Below are positions 48,240 to 59,596 of a stretch of DNA of 64,000 bases, in pieces. Origin of the DNA: Apostichopus japonicus. Lineage: Eukaryota; Echinodermata; Holothuroidea; Aspidochirotida; Stichopodidae. Below the pieces are notes generated by a model. The model saw only the letters and a list, made by a program, of their open reading frames with translations, did not search any database and was not told where the DNA came from. Made by a program: the position numbers and the translations under genes. Position 1 is the first letter of the stretch. Every line of letters begins with the position of its first letter. The stretch spans positions 26,330,501 through 26,394,500 of the forward strand of contig NC_092580.1 of NCBI RefSeq assembly GCF_037975245.1. Direction: 5' to 3'.

Positions 48240-48545
48240 ATTTCCCCATTGTTTGACCTCTGACCAAAGTCAAGTAAGGGAAATGCAACACATTTCATTT
48301 TACTAGCATTGGATAGTAATCAGGTATGATTATTATTCATGTCATTTGTCCCTTAACCCCTACTAAGTCTATAATGAATTAACCTTCATGGACCTATGAT
48401 TATAAGTAAAAATATTCATCACCATGGTATCTAGGTTAAATATAGTAATCGATAATCAGATATGAATATTCATGTCATTTATCCCTTCACCTACTGGTAG
48501 GTAACACAAATCAATAATTCTTGATTGACCTCTGACCTTAGCAAA
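48240..48545. repeat. Degenerate direct repeat with DR1-like sites
   Basis: ATAGTAATCAG, ATTCATGTCATTT and CCCTTNACC blocks recur about 130 bp apart (48313 and 48442). TTGACCTCTGACC occurs near 48253 and 48527; the second copy, TGACCTCTGACCT, is a perfect DR1 nuclear-receptor site. The duplication is old. Confidence 0.4.
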
Positions 48546-49914
48546 ACTTATGAAATTGTGATTTCAAGTTCTATCCTACATGTACATGCTTACTCTATGT
48601 ATAAACTACATGGCCATACACACAATCTTCCAAATATTATTGCATTTAGGCAAATTGGTAAAATAAGTTTACCGTACAGTGCAGTTGCACAACTAAATAG
48701 ACTATACAACATTTGGAAGGATTGTGAATATTCAAAAGGGAATATACAGACTTACAGTCTGATGGACAAAAAACAAAACAAAAAAGAAAATCACTAGGAA
48801 TCATTAGACTTTTGAACATCGAGTTAGAAAGACATTGAATGTGGGAGCTGGTGTATCTTCATTTTCTGTAATCTCAGAGCTACTGTATGCTAGCCACATT
48901 AACATTCAACATGCACATCAGATATCTTTGTAATAGTCTACGTATGATAAGATCTTGAATATTTAAATAAATCTCAGCAAGCCAAGATGGTAATCTGAAA
49001 ACTCAATTTGTGACGCGGAGTATGTACAGCTGACACTGTAACAGACAGATAGTATGTATTGTCAAATGATGACAGAATGGTTAGAATTCACTCTAGTTTA
49101 AATACGTGTCAACTAATCCCTGTATTTGAACTGAATGTACCATCATATGGGACTGATGGTCCCATCAAAATGAGTTTACAGGGAAGATAATGTACCTTGT
49201 GTTATAATGTAATCTGGTAATGGCAAACAGAATGTAAATTTATTCTCCTTTACACTGAATATTTTACCTTTGCTTAATTTAAGAAGAAAAGAATTTATTT
49301 CCTATCTTAAATAGTGACACATTATTTGCATCCACACACATACACCCGCACACACCGACATGCATGGAACAAGAAAAGAGATTTATAACGATATTAACAA
49401 AATGGTCCCAAGATATTTTCAGTAACCTTTGGGAAAGAATTTTGATTGGTTATGACCAAAAACATGGAAATTCCAAATTGCATCTTTCATTGTTATTACC
49501 CCTAGGGCTTAGCATGTACAAAAGGCGATGGTTGCCAACGGCATTAAGAAACATTGTGAATAAGGTGAAGCAAAAGAATGAAGCAGCAATCTGAGGACTG
49601 GTGCTTTCTCTGGCTTTGAGATTATCATGTGTCTGTATGTAAGATTAAATTTCATTATGGCACAAATTCATCTGTTGGGGACTAATAGATTGTCCTTGAA
49701 TGTCGAATCAGCTGCAGCTACTGTAAACATTCTCAAGATGCTTGTAAAACATCTGTACATGAGATGAGATACACGAATATCACATGTATGCAGGCAGCAC
49801 TGTCGAAATAAGAGATAATATAATACCGATACGTGTAAAATGAAAGAAGTACAGAAGTATAATGACTATTTCCGTACCACACCGCTGTATTGATGGTATC
49901 ATTATGTAACAATA
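48546..49914. other. No convincing gene
   Basis: Frames at 48525-48797 and 49364-49594 lack splice context and recognisable motifs. Confidence 0.5.
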
Positions 49915-50283
49915 TTAAAGGGTGTGAAGACTCGCGCAAAAAGAAACGTCTAATGCCGGTAATCTGACCTAGTTTCGAATGAGGTGTAACAGAAGTGTTA
50001 GACACCACCATCTATCCCAGAAAATACACACACAGCTTGCTACCGTCGGTAATTAGACACTCGTGTACAGTCAGTACATACAGCTGCGGTCAATACCCAC
50101 AGCACAGTGTATAAACGATATAGCGATGGACATCTCAGGTCCAGCTAAAGATAACAAGGTATCAAATTTCATTACTGGTCTGCATTTTGTAGTGACACAA
50201 ACAAAACGTCACTTGCAAGCAACAGAAAGTTAACTTTTTCAGATGGCCGCACGCGGTTTGGGGCGAGTCTTCAATGCCTTTAA
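49915..50283 (+). mobile_element. TTAA-type MITE, copy 2 (complete)
   Basis: Starts TTAAAGGGTGTGAAGACTCG and ends in GCGAGTCTTCAATGCCTTTAA, so the inverted repeats match over about 17 of 21 bases. TTAA at both ends fits the TTAA target preference of piggyBac, Kolobok and Sola3 transposons. The AGG terminus does not fit the CCY start of piggyBac, so Kolobok is more likely. At 369 bp it has no coding capacity. Confidence 0.85.
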
Positions 50284-50815
50284 AGTATAGAGCTGATCGG
50301 TGAAGACAGGTCATGCTTCGCTACTTCATAGTCTGTAGCAGTACTGGACAGCAGACTTGTACCTACGAGTGCAACCGCAGCTCGTGATCCAACAAGTAAA
50401 ATTCCCTTGACCGTATCATGAGTCCAATTTAGCTCTAAGCTTGAGTACAAGCTATATAAAGCTAGTACGTAATATTTGCACTAGATCCTATACTAACACT
50501 CAAAATGCCCTCTCAAGTACGCCGAGTACAAACTCGTACATGTCCATGACGAACAGTACCATTTAGTTGCCTCTACATGGTACTCAATTGCGCTCATGAA
50601 TGTGCACTCATAATGGGATCAATTTTTGGAAATTTAGACTATGTAGACACTAGTACAAGACTTGTAAAGTGTACTCAAACTCGAGCACACTGTCCTCGTA
50701 CATACATTCTTACAGTATACACCTCGTACAAAATGGGATTCTACTCGCTGTACTCAAGCTGTTGTACTCATACTGCCAGTCTGCTCGGTTGTAGATATAT
50801 ATATATATATATAAT
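50284..50815. repeat. GTAC-rich segment ending in (AT)n
   Basis: Between about 50330 and 50775 the word GTAC occurs about 15 times in about 450 bp, mostly as GAGTAC, GTACTC or TCGTAC on alternating strands, against about two expected. Spacing is irregular. An (AT)n run at 50796-50813 follows. Confidence 0.6.
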
Positions 50816-52038
50816 ATTCAATTTTTATTGCTATTCTGATAGCAGAATGGAAGAGTCCATTTTTTTACCACAGACAGATGCGCATCTTGGTAATTATTTT
50901 GCAGCCGTACATCATTATTATTTATAAGCATTTTCTGCAATAAAATGGAAAGTTTTCACAAAGTTTAACAGTGTTTACAGATAATTGTAGCAGTATATAT
51001 CATATCATGTTCAATAATTGAAGGTAATTTGCAATCCACCAAAGCAAACCATAGCAAAAAAACAAAAGTAATGAAAACAAACATATATAGTATTTTGTAT
51101 AAATTTTGAATATTATGTTATATATTATAATATTTAAATCTGCACCAGAGCCTTAATATCTGTTGTCATTTTGTTATATAATCATCTTCAGAGTTCTGGT
51201 TCTAATCATCAGATCTACTTAAGACACAATGTAAGAGCTAACATTTAAAATACCTACTTTAAAATTTCATCTATATAGTAAATTCACTATTGCATATTTC
51301 AAAATCTAAAAGAACTAATCTATATATTGCAATTTCATTTTTTTTTTATTTGATCTCTCAACCATCAATCAACTTTTACTACTATTTGGGGAGAAACATA
51401 ATTAAACTTTGCATCTATATAATTACACCCTAGTTTGGGTGGAAAAGATATTCAATACAAAATGGAAATAAAATGTAGAAACTGAATGAAAATTTCTCAA
51501 GGGTGTATCAGGTATTTGCTCTTTACATGACAAACATAAATGTACCTCTGAACGATACTTTTATTGTTAATTACTAAAATATTAACAAAGATTCAATGAA
51601 AACAGCTGTTCTCTGGAAACGATAAGGTTCTCATGCTTCATCAACCTTTCCCCCTCTACCTCCCCCCCCCCCCTCCCTCACACAATTGTTTTTGCTTTTC
51701 TCATCCATGTCTCATTGCTCATTTCAAGAGCTTTTGAATCTTTAAGCTAATTTTACCAATAGTTGTCTCACTTTACAAAATTGTCATGCATACAATGCCC
51801 CAACCCTTCCAGGCCTGTTTTTTTCCAAGAAACTTGTTCTTTAGCTGTACATACTAACGACCTAGATTGCATATTGAGACCTAGATTCTGTATGTGAGGC
51901 CATAAAACTTAGTATGCCAATGTATTCCACTCACATAATGTTGTTTTTCCCTGCTCGTCAGAATGTGTTGTAAAAAATCACAGACCTGACCAGATTTCAA
52001 AGATTTAAATAAAATCCGGTCAGTATATGTTATAGTAT
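50816..52038. other. No gene seen
   Basis: AT-rich sequence between two inverted MITE copies. Poly-C at 51663-51674. No coding frame. Confidence 0.5.
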
Positions 52039-52398
52039 TTAAAGGCATTGAAGACTCGCCCCAAACCGCGTGCAGCCATCTGGTAAAGTTAACTTTCTGT
52101 TGCTTGCAAGTGACGTTTTGATCGTGTCGCTACAAAATGCAGACAGTACAGTATAATGAAACGTGATACCTTGTTAGCTTTAGCTGGAACTGAGATATCC
52201 ATCGCTGTATTGTTTGTACACTGTGCTGTGAGTATTAACAGCAGCTGTACTAGTGTCTAATTACCGAAGGTAGCAAGCTGTGTGTGTATTTTCTGGGATC
52301 GATGGTGGTGTCTAACACTTCTGTTACACCTCATTCAAAACTAGGTCAGATTACCTGCATTAGACGTTTCATTTTGCGCGAGTCTTCACACCCTTTAA
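52039..52398 (-). mobile_element. TTAA-type MITE, copy 3 (complete, inverted)
   Basis: Reverse orientation to copies 1 and 2. It starts TTAAAGGCATTGAAGACTCG and ends in GCGAGTCTTCACACCCTTTAA. Both TTAA ends are intact and internal identity to copy 2 is high with scattered changes. Confidence 0.85.
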
Positions 52399-53181
52399 CA
52401 TTTATTTAACATACATGTATAACTGATGCAATAAGATATGAATGCTCTGATCCATTTTGGTTCATGAACATGAGTTTTTTTAAGATTTGGACCCGAAAAT
52501 AAATAATCAATTTAATACACTCCCTAGTAGTGTCCATATTTCCTGGGTGTCAAGTACTTGGCAAAAGTGAGTGGGATCCTACTTTAGCACGAATTACAAT
52601 TTATGCATTATTAACCATCTCCTCAAAATGAACTCAATTTCACCTCAAAATTTGAAATCGTTTTTAAGCCAAGGCAATATATTTATATATAAAAAATATA
52701 TATAAATATATAAATGCTATTTCTGTCAACAATGGGCCTCCTGAATAGTTGTTTATTGGCAAACACTTTACAGAATTGAGAAAAAAAGCAGCTAAAATGA
52801 TTGACTGCTTGCTAAAGGAGTAAAAGGGGCATAGTAGGTGACTTCTTTCACCTATTGATAAAGCAGCTAGGTGTTTTCTCTATGCAATGTCTCACAAAAC
52901 ACACATAACGTATGAGTATATCATACACTGTTATTTTGTTTCTTTATTGACAATTGATAAATTCATCTGATTACTTCGAGAAATTTTGCGAATGCTCTTA
53001 AAAACTAAATATCTGCAATAATTTGCCTAAGCTTAAACCTCTCAAACTCTGTACCTTAATAAACTTGCCTCTAGACTCTAGAGTATGCACACATGTATGT
53101 TAGCTGGTAAGAGATATGTTATTTGATCAGTGCCACTTCAACTATATTAGATCGGATATGCATATCAACACTAACTGGTTT
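52399..53181. other. No gene seen
   Basis: A TA/TATAAA palindromic patch at 52677-52713. No exon recognised. Confidence 0.5.
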
Positions 53182-53500
53182 AAGCTTAACACTTTTTAAG
53201 CATAAATTTCACCTACGTATGGGCCTAGCCTATTACGTAGACATGTTAGGCAACTAATTTGAGCCATCTTATTTATTGGGACAATTGTGAATTCTTCAGT
53301 GACACATGAATTGGATAATTTACTGGCCCAAGCTTAACACTTAATTTTAGGCATTTCATCTGTGGGCCTAGCCTACTAGACAAACATGTAAAGGCAACTA
53401 AGAGCCATCTTATATTTGAAACATAGAATTGTTCAGTAACAAATTTAAACCTAACAGTAGAGATGTTAGGTATTTAGGAGGCATGGAATTTATTCAGTGA
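53182..53500. repeat. Degenerate ~148-bp tandem repeat
   Basis: AAGCTTAACACTT recurs at 53182 and 53330. Both copies carry GGGCCTAGCCTA, an ACATGT-GGCAACTA block and GAGCCATCTTAT. A third, shorter remnant (TTCAGTGATGCATAAAT) follows. Confidence 0.75.
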
Positions 53501-54224
53501 TGCATAAATCCTGAAAAGCTGATTGTCTTCAAGTGTATGTTCAAAATCCTTTCAAGTGAGGTCATTGCCTACATGTGATGCAAGCTTGGCTTCTCAAGAA
53601 CCTGATTTCTCAGTCCATATTAACTCATCAACATTTGAACTCAGTCATAAATTTCTGTATATCTATAATAAGTATTTGGAGAAAAAAAGAGAAAGGTCTT
53701 GTTAACAAAGTCTTTTCTCAAGCTTTGTGATCCATGTGTAGTACAAACAGAATAAAATCTGGGTCTTTCTCTACTTGCACCCAAAAGGTCCCACATACTA
53801 AGACAAAAATGTCTACAACGAATATAATATGCATTTCAAGTGATATGCCAATTTGACCAGTCATAGAACAATGGTACTAGTACAATAATTAAATGATCCC
53901 ATACTTTAATGATAATCGATTAATATTTTTCACTGAATTCCTAAATCATACATATATGGCAAGAAAAACACTTAAATTAATTCTCTGCCTTTGACTTGTA
54001 GTGTTCCTATACTTTTCATATAAAAGGCTAAAGAGATAAAGGGTTAGACAGCTACTATTGATGAGTTTAACGATGTTTCACTTTATGTCATACTTTTATT
54101 CCCCCCCCCCCAAAAAAAAAATTAAGGATGGATATTGAAAAAATGGTCACGCTTGTTTGCAAGTCACATTAACTACATAAAAGTTACCTTTGGCTGTTTT
54201 CTGTTTCCTTCTGAGACTATTAAA
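53501..54224. other. No gene seen
   Basis: Poly-C/poly-A junction at 54102-54120. No exon recognised. Confidence 0.5.
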
Positions 54225-54238
54225 GTTACCATGGTAAC
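54225..54238. promoter_or_regulatory. Perfect palindromic RFX X-box
   Basis: GTTACCATGGTAAC, identical to the site at 3486-3499. Function is inferred from the consensus only. Confidence 0.4.
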
Positions 54239-55960
54239 ATAATTTGGGATTGATAATTTGGATCAAATATATATACATATAATTAATCTTGAGTGGCAGT
54301 GGGAAATATGACTTGAGAGGGACAGACCACAAAGTTACCTTCTCACCAAAGTGGATCCTCTGTCCGTTCTCTAACACAAAGTCCAGTAATTGAATTTCTG
54401 TTTATTTTATTTACAAAAGAACAGACTTATTCTTAATATATTTCAACAAAAGGGCACTAACTACAAAAGGGTTCTATTTGAAGGAAAACAGGCAACAAAG
54501 CTTTCCTTCTTTGACCCAGACATGGTGCTTATAAAATCTACACCTTTTCAGACCAGGACCCTCACCACCTTCTAACGTCATGTATACATAGACAATGTGG
54601 CCATTCGCTTTAACCCTGCCAATCTGTCATTCGCTCTGGAACTTGAATTTACCACTCATCCCTCCCATCAACAGACTCATTCAACATCATCAAGAGTAAA
54701 AGCTGACCTTTGCAGTGATATGAATAGATACAACACAGAAGGATATGGTTAAACAATATTTATCATAAAATCTTTCAGACAGAACAAAGTCTTACAAATA
54801 GAGTGGGAAAAAAAACACAAATATAAATGGATAAGAATAAGATCAAAACCCATCTTCAACAGTGAAAACTTATTGGTTCAATTTATTACAGATGATCACT
54901 ATATGTATAATTAACAGGTATGTCCTCCAAAATAGATATTATATGCTGCATTATAACAATATTTGTAATGCTGTACTTCCTTAAAACAAAGCCATCCAGA
55001 ATACTGAGAAAAATCTGTTTGTAATGTATTATATCATGGTATAAAAGAAGTGTCAATGGGGGCTGCCATTTTGTCATGGAGAGTAATTCACAAATAAAGT
55101 AACAAAATTAATTGAACTGTTTCAAGCATGGATTTTTTTTTTTTAATTCATTATATCTGTACTAATTTTTGAAATAATAAACATCTCATAGTAATGTATA
55201 TAAAATCTTCTCTTCACAAACTTTAAAGCCAAACTTTGACAGGATATAAGTATTATTACATACTATTACAGAGCTTTCATTCTTCAGCTGCTATAATTAA
55301 TTGGGGCATTCAATGTTTAAAGTAAAGTTAAAACTATGCATATCAAATAAGGTGTTACTGGTATTGATAACATTTCCATAAAAATATTTCCTCACGTAGA
55401 ATAGCTGATTATTAGAAGAAAAAAAATGAAGCACTTTACTTTATGAAGTCAATGCGTTTAATTTTTGTGCATTGTTCATTAAATAATTCCCTTCATAAAG
55501 TAAGGCAGCTATTTGCTTTGATTGTAGTATTTCTGTAAGATGTTTAAGTATAGATCTCTACATTTCAGAATCATTTATGATAACAGTCACACATAATGCC
55601 ACATATATGCACCAAACAATGTTATATCATTTTCCAATGCAAGTTACTTCTTAAGCTACACTTTGTGTTTGGTTAAAGAAAACTTTTATTTCAATGTGAC
55701 TATAGAGCCATGAGTCCTGTTTCCAAAGTTCTATGCTTCCTCGCCATTACAGTGTGTAGATATTTCAGGCCATTTACCTACGTCAATGTAAAAATCCCTA
55801 TATATCATAAGGACTGTTAGGGAACAGCCAAGTTCGTATCATTATTATTATTATTATCTTTTTCTGTGGGGGTAGGACGGTGGGAAGGGCGGGGGTTGAG
55901 GATATTTTCAAATTTTATGTTCTCCTAACGTCTAATTCATGTTTTGTTTGCATTTTTCAG
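54239..55960. other. No gene seen
   Basis: AT-rich DNA with a (TTA)n run near 55838-55857 and a G-rich patch at 55867-55900 just upstream of the candidate exon. Confidence 0.5.
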
Positions 55961-56040
55961 GTTATTGGCTATAGATATGAAAACTTTCTGGATAATTCTT
56001 ATTCTTTTTAACCCATTAGAGGATAACGTGTCCCACAAAT
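55961..56040 (+). CDS. Candidate exon with signal-peptide start
   Basis: A good acceptor (TTTTGTTTGCATTTTTCAG) is followed by 16 nt that could be 5' UTR, an ATG at 55977, 21 codons and a consensus donor GTAAGT at 56041. The peptide MKTFWIILILFNPLEDNVSH has a Lys start and an eight-residue hydrophobic core (FWIILILF), as in a secretory signal peptide or signal anchor. The exon would end in phase 1. A first coding exon splitting just after the signal sequence is common in secreted proteins. No matching downstream exon is recognised in the window, and the short length leaves room for chance. Confidence 0.35.
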
Positions 56041-58688
56041 GTAAGTATATATGTATGTAAATTTTTAGCTTTTCATTTGTAAACCTTTGATTAGTTTAAA
56101 CGCCTATAATGTTGACATTCCTGATGGAATTTTTGAATGAATAGATATATATTTCATGAAACTTATCGCTCCTTTAACGGTCGTCATAACAACTACCAAA
56201 CATTGGCAAGTTAAGTTCAATTCAAAATGTTTTAGCAGTATCAAGAGAAGAGACAGATTCTACATCTGCTTTTCCAATTATGCTTCACTGTCAATCAATC
56301 CTGTAATATCTGGTTTTCACAGAATTTTCAGGAAACTAGGCTCATTTGCAACCTTTTCGCTTGATAATTTCAAGCAGCATGCCAGCTTAAGCTATAATGA
56401 GCTGGGTTTGGATCAATTCATAACATTAACAAAAAAACTCCTGGTAAAGGCATTTACAGAAAGACAAGTTTTTCCCTCCCCTGCGATAGAGAGATCGATA
56501 AATTTCTAGGAAATTGGAAAAAATAGAGAAATCAAAACATGCAGTACAGACTTAACCACTTTTCTCTGATATTTACTGAGAAAATAACGAAGCAATTAGT
56601 CATGCAGGAAAGACGGGAAATTATACGCAATTGTAGAATTGCTTGATACCAATTCTCCACTTTCTGCAAAAAAACAAAAAAACAAAAAAAAAATTTGACA
56701 TAGAAAGACTGTACTAGGATGTTCACTTCAAAGCAAATATTAGTGGCAGAAGCCAACTAAAGCTTTGAAAAAAAAAACACTTGCATCAACTGTGCAACTT
56801 CATGCAAACCAAAATTATGGTTCGAGAACGAAGTTGCAATGAAATGCTGGCTCTGTTAACGAATTGAAGGTACCTGGCAACAAACAAACTATAGTGATTG
56901 CATGTTATCTGGTGCGACACCCTATAACAGCCTAGCACTCTGCAACACAATTAAGAAAACATCATAGTTGTGGTGCTAAAACTTCTTTATTTTTTTCTAA
57001 ATATATACTTTCTCTAGATGCAAATTTCCTAATATATACTTTCTCTAGATGCAAATTTCCATATTCTACCCTATTTCCCTCATGAAACATTCCACATTCT
57101 TTGACACCACATATAAAGCCCCCCCCCCACCCCCCTCATAATCCCAAACAACCTCCTCAGCCGTAATGACACGGGCATTTCAAAGTGACTTTCACATTTT
57201 TGGAAGAATGACTAATAGAATTTATCTATGAGGAAAGGTAAAACCATCTTAACTTAAACTACCATCTTACTAAAGACCAGTTTTATTTTTGTTCATTGCT
57301 ATACATTAGCATTTTACCTCAGATCATTGTCAACTTCAAAACCTATTAATGCTCAGCTCTGTAATATATATCAAAACCATGACAACAAAGAGAAGAACTG
57401 CTCCAAATGGTAGCAATGAACTCCTCCTTGACCACATTTAAACATTATTCTCTCCACAAATGGCTGCCTAGAGCTACCATCCATTATTCCACAGCCTGCT
57501 GTCGTGATAAATATCACCATGTAGAAGAAAAAAACAATGCCCTCGGCCACCCACTGTCATAAACTCTGTCGATGCACAGGAGGCAACGTACATGTATGCA
57601 TAACACCAAAAAAACACCCATTACCAGCAAAATGTAAATATTTGACACCAGAGAGTTTGAAGCAAATAGTAAATGGATGCCTAAGGAAACAACTCATTAT
57701 TTGCTTCAGTCACGGTATAGTTTCTCGACACACAAAATGCTTTGGCCTATTCCCCGTAGAGTACTATATACATATGCATTCATCACACAAAACCGGTCCT
57801 TAAAGATGAAATTTTATCCGGCACTAGCACATGGTATATTACGTGTTTTTTCGGAAGAAAGATTCGGGCTCAAATTACCTAGCTAATAGCTTTCTACTAC
57901 CTTGGGAAACTTTCTGTCAACTAAGCTACACTAATTCCAAGTGACACCTATCGAAAATGCTGTTTATTGTGTACATTTTAACCTTTCTGATATCAGCTAA
58001 CCTGCCGTCGCTAATTCTCATGTCTCCGCAGGGGAGTCGACCCTCCCGTGGCTGTAAAAACCTCTCGTCTCATCTCGGAGCCAAAGTAGCGAGAACATAT
58101 ATCACAAACTTCAGATGAAACGATTGGCCTCCATTCTTTTTTGAAAGTCAAAGTTCAAGGACCGATCCTGGTTTTTCACAGTGGAAGTCAAGACAGTGTC
58201 GTATGGTGGCCTTTTCTCCCACGGACTGGTTTAGCGTAAAATGCAGACTGTAAGATGCATGCGTGGTGAAGCGATGTCTGAGCATCTCAGAATGAAAATA
58301 ACATTATTTAAAGATGACAGTTCAGACAGGTTGGGAATTGCTTTCTTGAGAGAATGTCTAGGAAAATTCAGTCATCCAATGTTGACTGTAAAAATTCAAT
58401 TTAACTTTCTATAAAGCGAAATAAAATTTCTATCTATATCTGAATGCATGCCTGCTTCCACAAGAGTCCATATAATAATCATGATAATAATAATAAGGCA
58501 GTTACTTTTAGAACGCTTAAGAAACCACAAATGTGGGAGAAGCCCCCAAGGGCTTATGGATTACAACTTTCATATCAGGTGGCTTCCAGTTCAACCTTTT
58601 AACTCAAATTTGGAATCTTTTCCAATTTAGTAAGTCATTTCAGATGGGAAAAAACCATAGATTGTTCTTGGAAGAAAAGCCAACCTTA
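56041..58688. other. No convincing gene; one short tandem duplication
   Basis: Two 30-bp copies of AATATATACTTTCTCTAGAT plus GCAAATTTCC lie at 57000-57029 and 57031-57060. A 117-codon frame at 56156-56509 starts 115 bp after the candidate donor but shows no motif. Poly-C at 57121-57135. Confidence 0.5.
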
Positions 58689-58782
58689 CTGTGACCTGGC
58701 CGGGGATCAAACCCCTAACATCCCGATTGCTATGCCTTGTTGCTTCAACTGCCACCGCCTTAATCGACTTGGCCACAGCACC
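58689..58782 (-). repeat. tRNA-Ser/Leu-like SINE head
   Basis: On the minus strand GCTGTGGCCAAGTCGATTAAG and GGCGGTGG match the 5' half and A box of class II tRNAs (tRNA-Ser type). A long variable-arm region follows, then GGGTTTGATCCCCGG as T arm/B box and a CACAG end pairing with the start. The anticodon loop region (CAGTTGAAGCA) and the inserted bases do not fold as a normal tRNA, so it is a tRNA-Ser-derived SINE head or pseudogene. It is a different family from the one at 300-425. Confidence 0.6.
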
Positions 58783-58917
58783 CGTTCCAATGGGGATTAC
58801 ATAATTCTACTTAAACACTACAGACTGTGACATGTTTCACCTAATTTATAGAAAAAAGCTATTGATGATTATTTCTGACTTATCAAAGACAGTTTCGAAA
58901 ACAGGAAAGAAAATTTT

Positions 58918-58992
58918 GGGGCTTGAACAGGATTTGACCCGGTTACTGCAGGTTTACAAGTCTAGTGCTCTGACAACTGAGCTAACCAAATT
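58918..58992 (-). repeat. tRNA-Thr-like pseudogene or SINE head
   Basis: On the minus strand GGTTAGCTCAGTTGTCAGAGC is a near-ideal D arm with A box. CTAGACTTGTAAACCTG would give anticodon TGT (Thr), and GGGTCAAATCC resembles the B box. The T-arm and acceptor pairings are broken, so it is probably not functional. Confidence 0.5.
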
Positions 58993-59540
58993 TATAGTTA
59001 AATGAAGATCAACATACAACCATTTTATTTATTGAGGGTGTCAGTTATAATTAGCTGCAATAGTTTGCATACAGTACTGTGTAGAAAACCAGGATCATGC
59101 AAATCCAAGATTTAATTTTTTTTTTTTAAATTTCTTAAAAGTAATTTGGCCATCTAGCTAATTCAATTTAAGAACAGAAAGACAAAAATGTCAATAAGAA
59201 CCAATCCTTAAACCATTCTTATAAAATTTTATAAGGCATACTATACTTTCACAATAAATTCAGTATTATTTCTTCCAAGGTACCTTCCCTCAAAACCACA
59301 CTTTTTCCATAAAGAAGGTGGGAGGGGGAGGTGGGGGAACTCTCAGACACTTTCTGGCCAGGACACATACTTATCCTCTCTTAATGTACAATTTGGGTAA
59401 TAGTTGAAACAAAGTGCTGCTTGGAAATAGACTACCTAAGCCTAAGGGGGGGAGGGGGGTTAAAATAAATCCATAGTCCAAGTTGCTTTCATGTATTCCG
59501 AGCATTGACTCTATGGGGTGGTGGATTTGGGGAGTCGTGG
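58993..59540. other. No gene seen
   Basis: Poly-T near 59117-59128 and G-rich patches at 59319-59338 and 59446-59460. Confidence 0.5.
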
Positions 59541-59596
59541 CTCAGTCCTCATGGATGATCCTGGGTCATGGGCCTAAAAGTTTGTAGATCATTGAC
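59541..59596 (+). mobile_element. Decayed hAT-type right end, second copy
   Basis: CTCAGTCCTCATGGATGATCC, then GGGTCATGGGCCTAAAAG and TTTGTAGATCATTG. The last part is a mutated form of the GTTTGAGAACCACTG terminus. Related to 27641-27712. Confidence 0.45.

Noticed and set aside
50577-50927. 116-codon plus-strand frame
   Set aside because: Runs through the GTAC-rich block and an (AT)n tract; Tyr/Ile repeats betray microsatellite translation.
56156-56509. 117-codon plus-strand frame just after the candidate signal-peptide exon
   Set aside because: No motif, no matching acceptor in the right phase found, and composition is typical of AT-rich noise.
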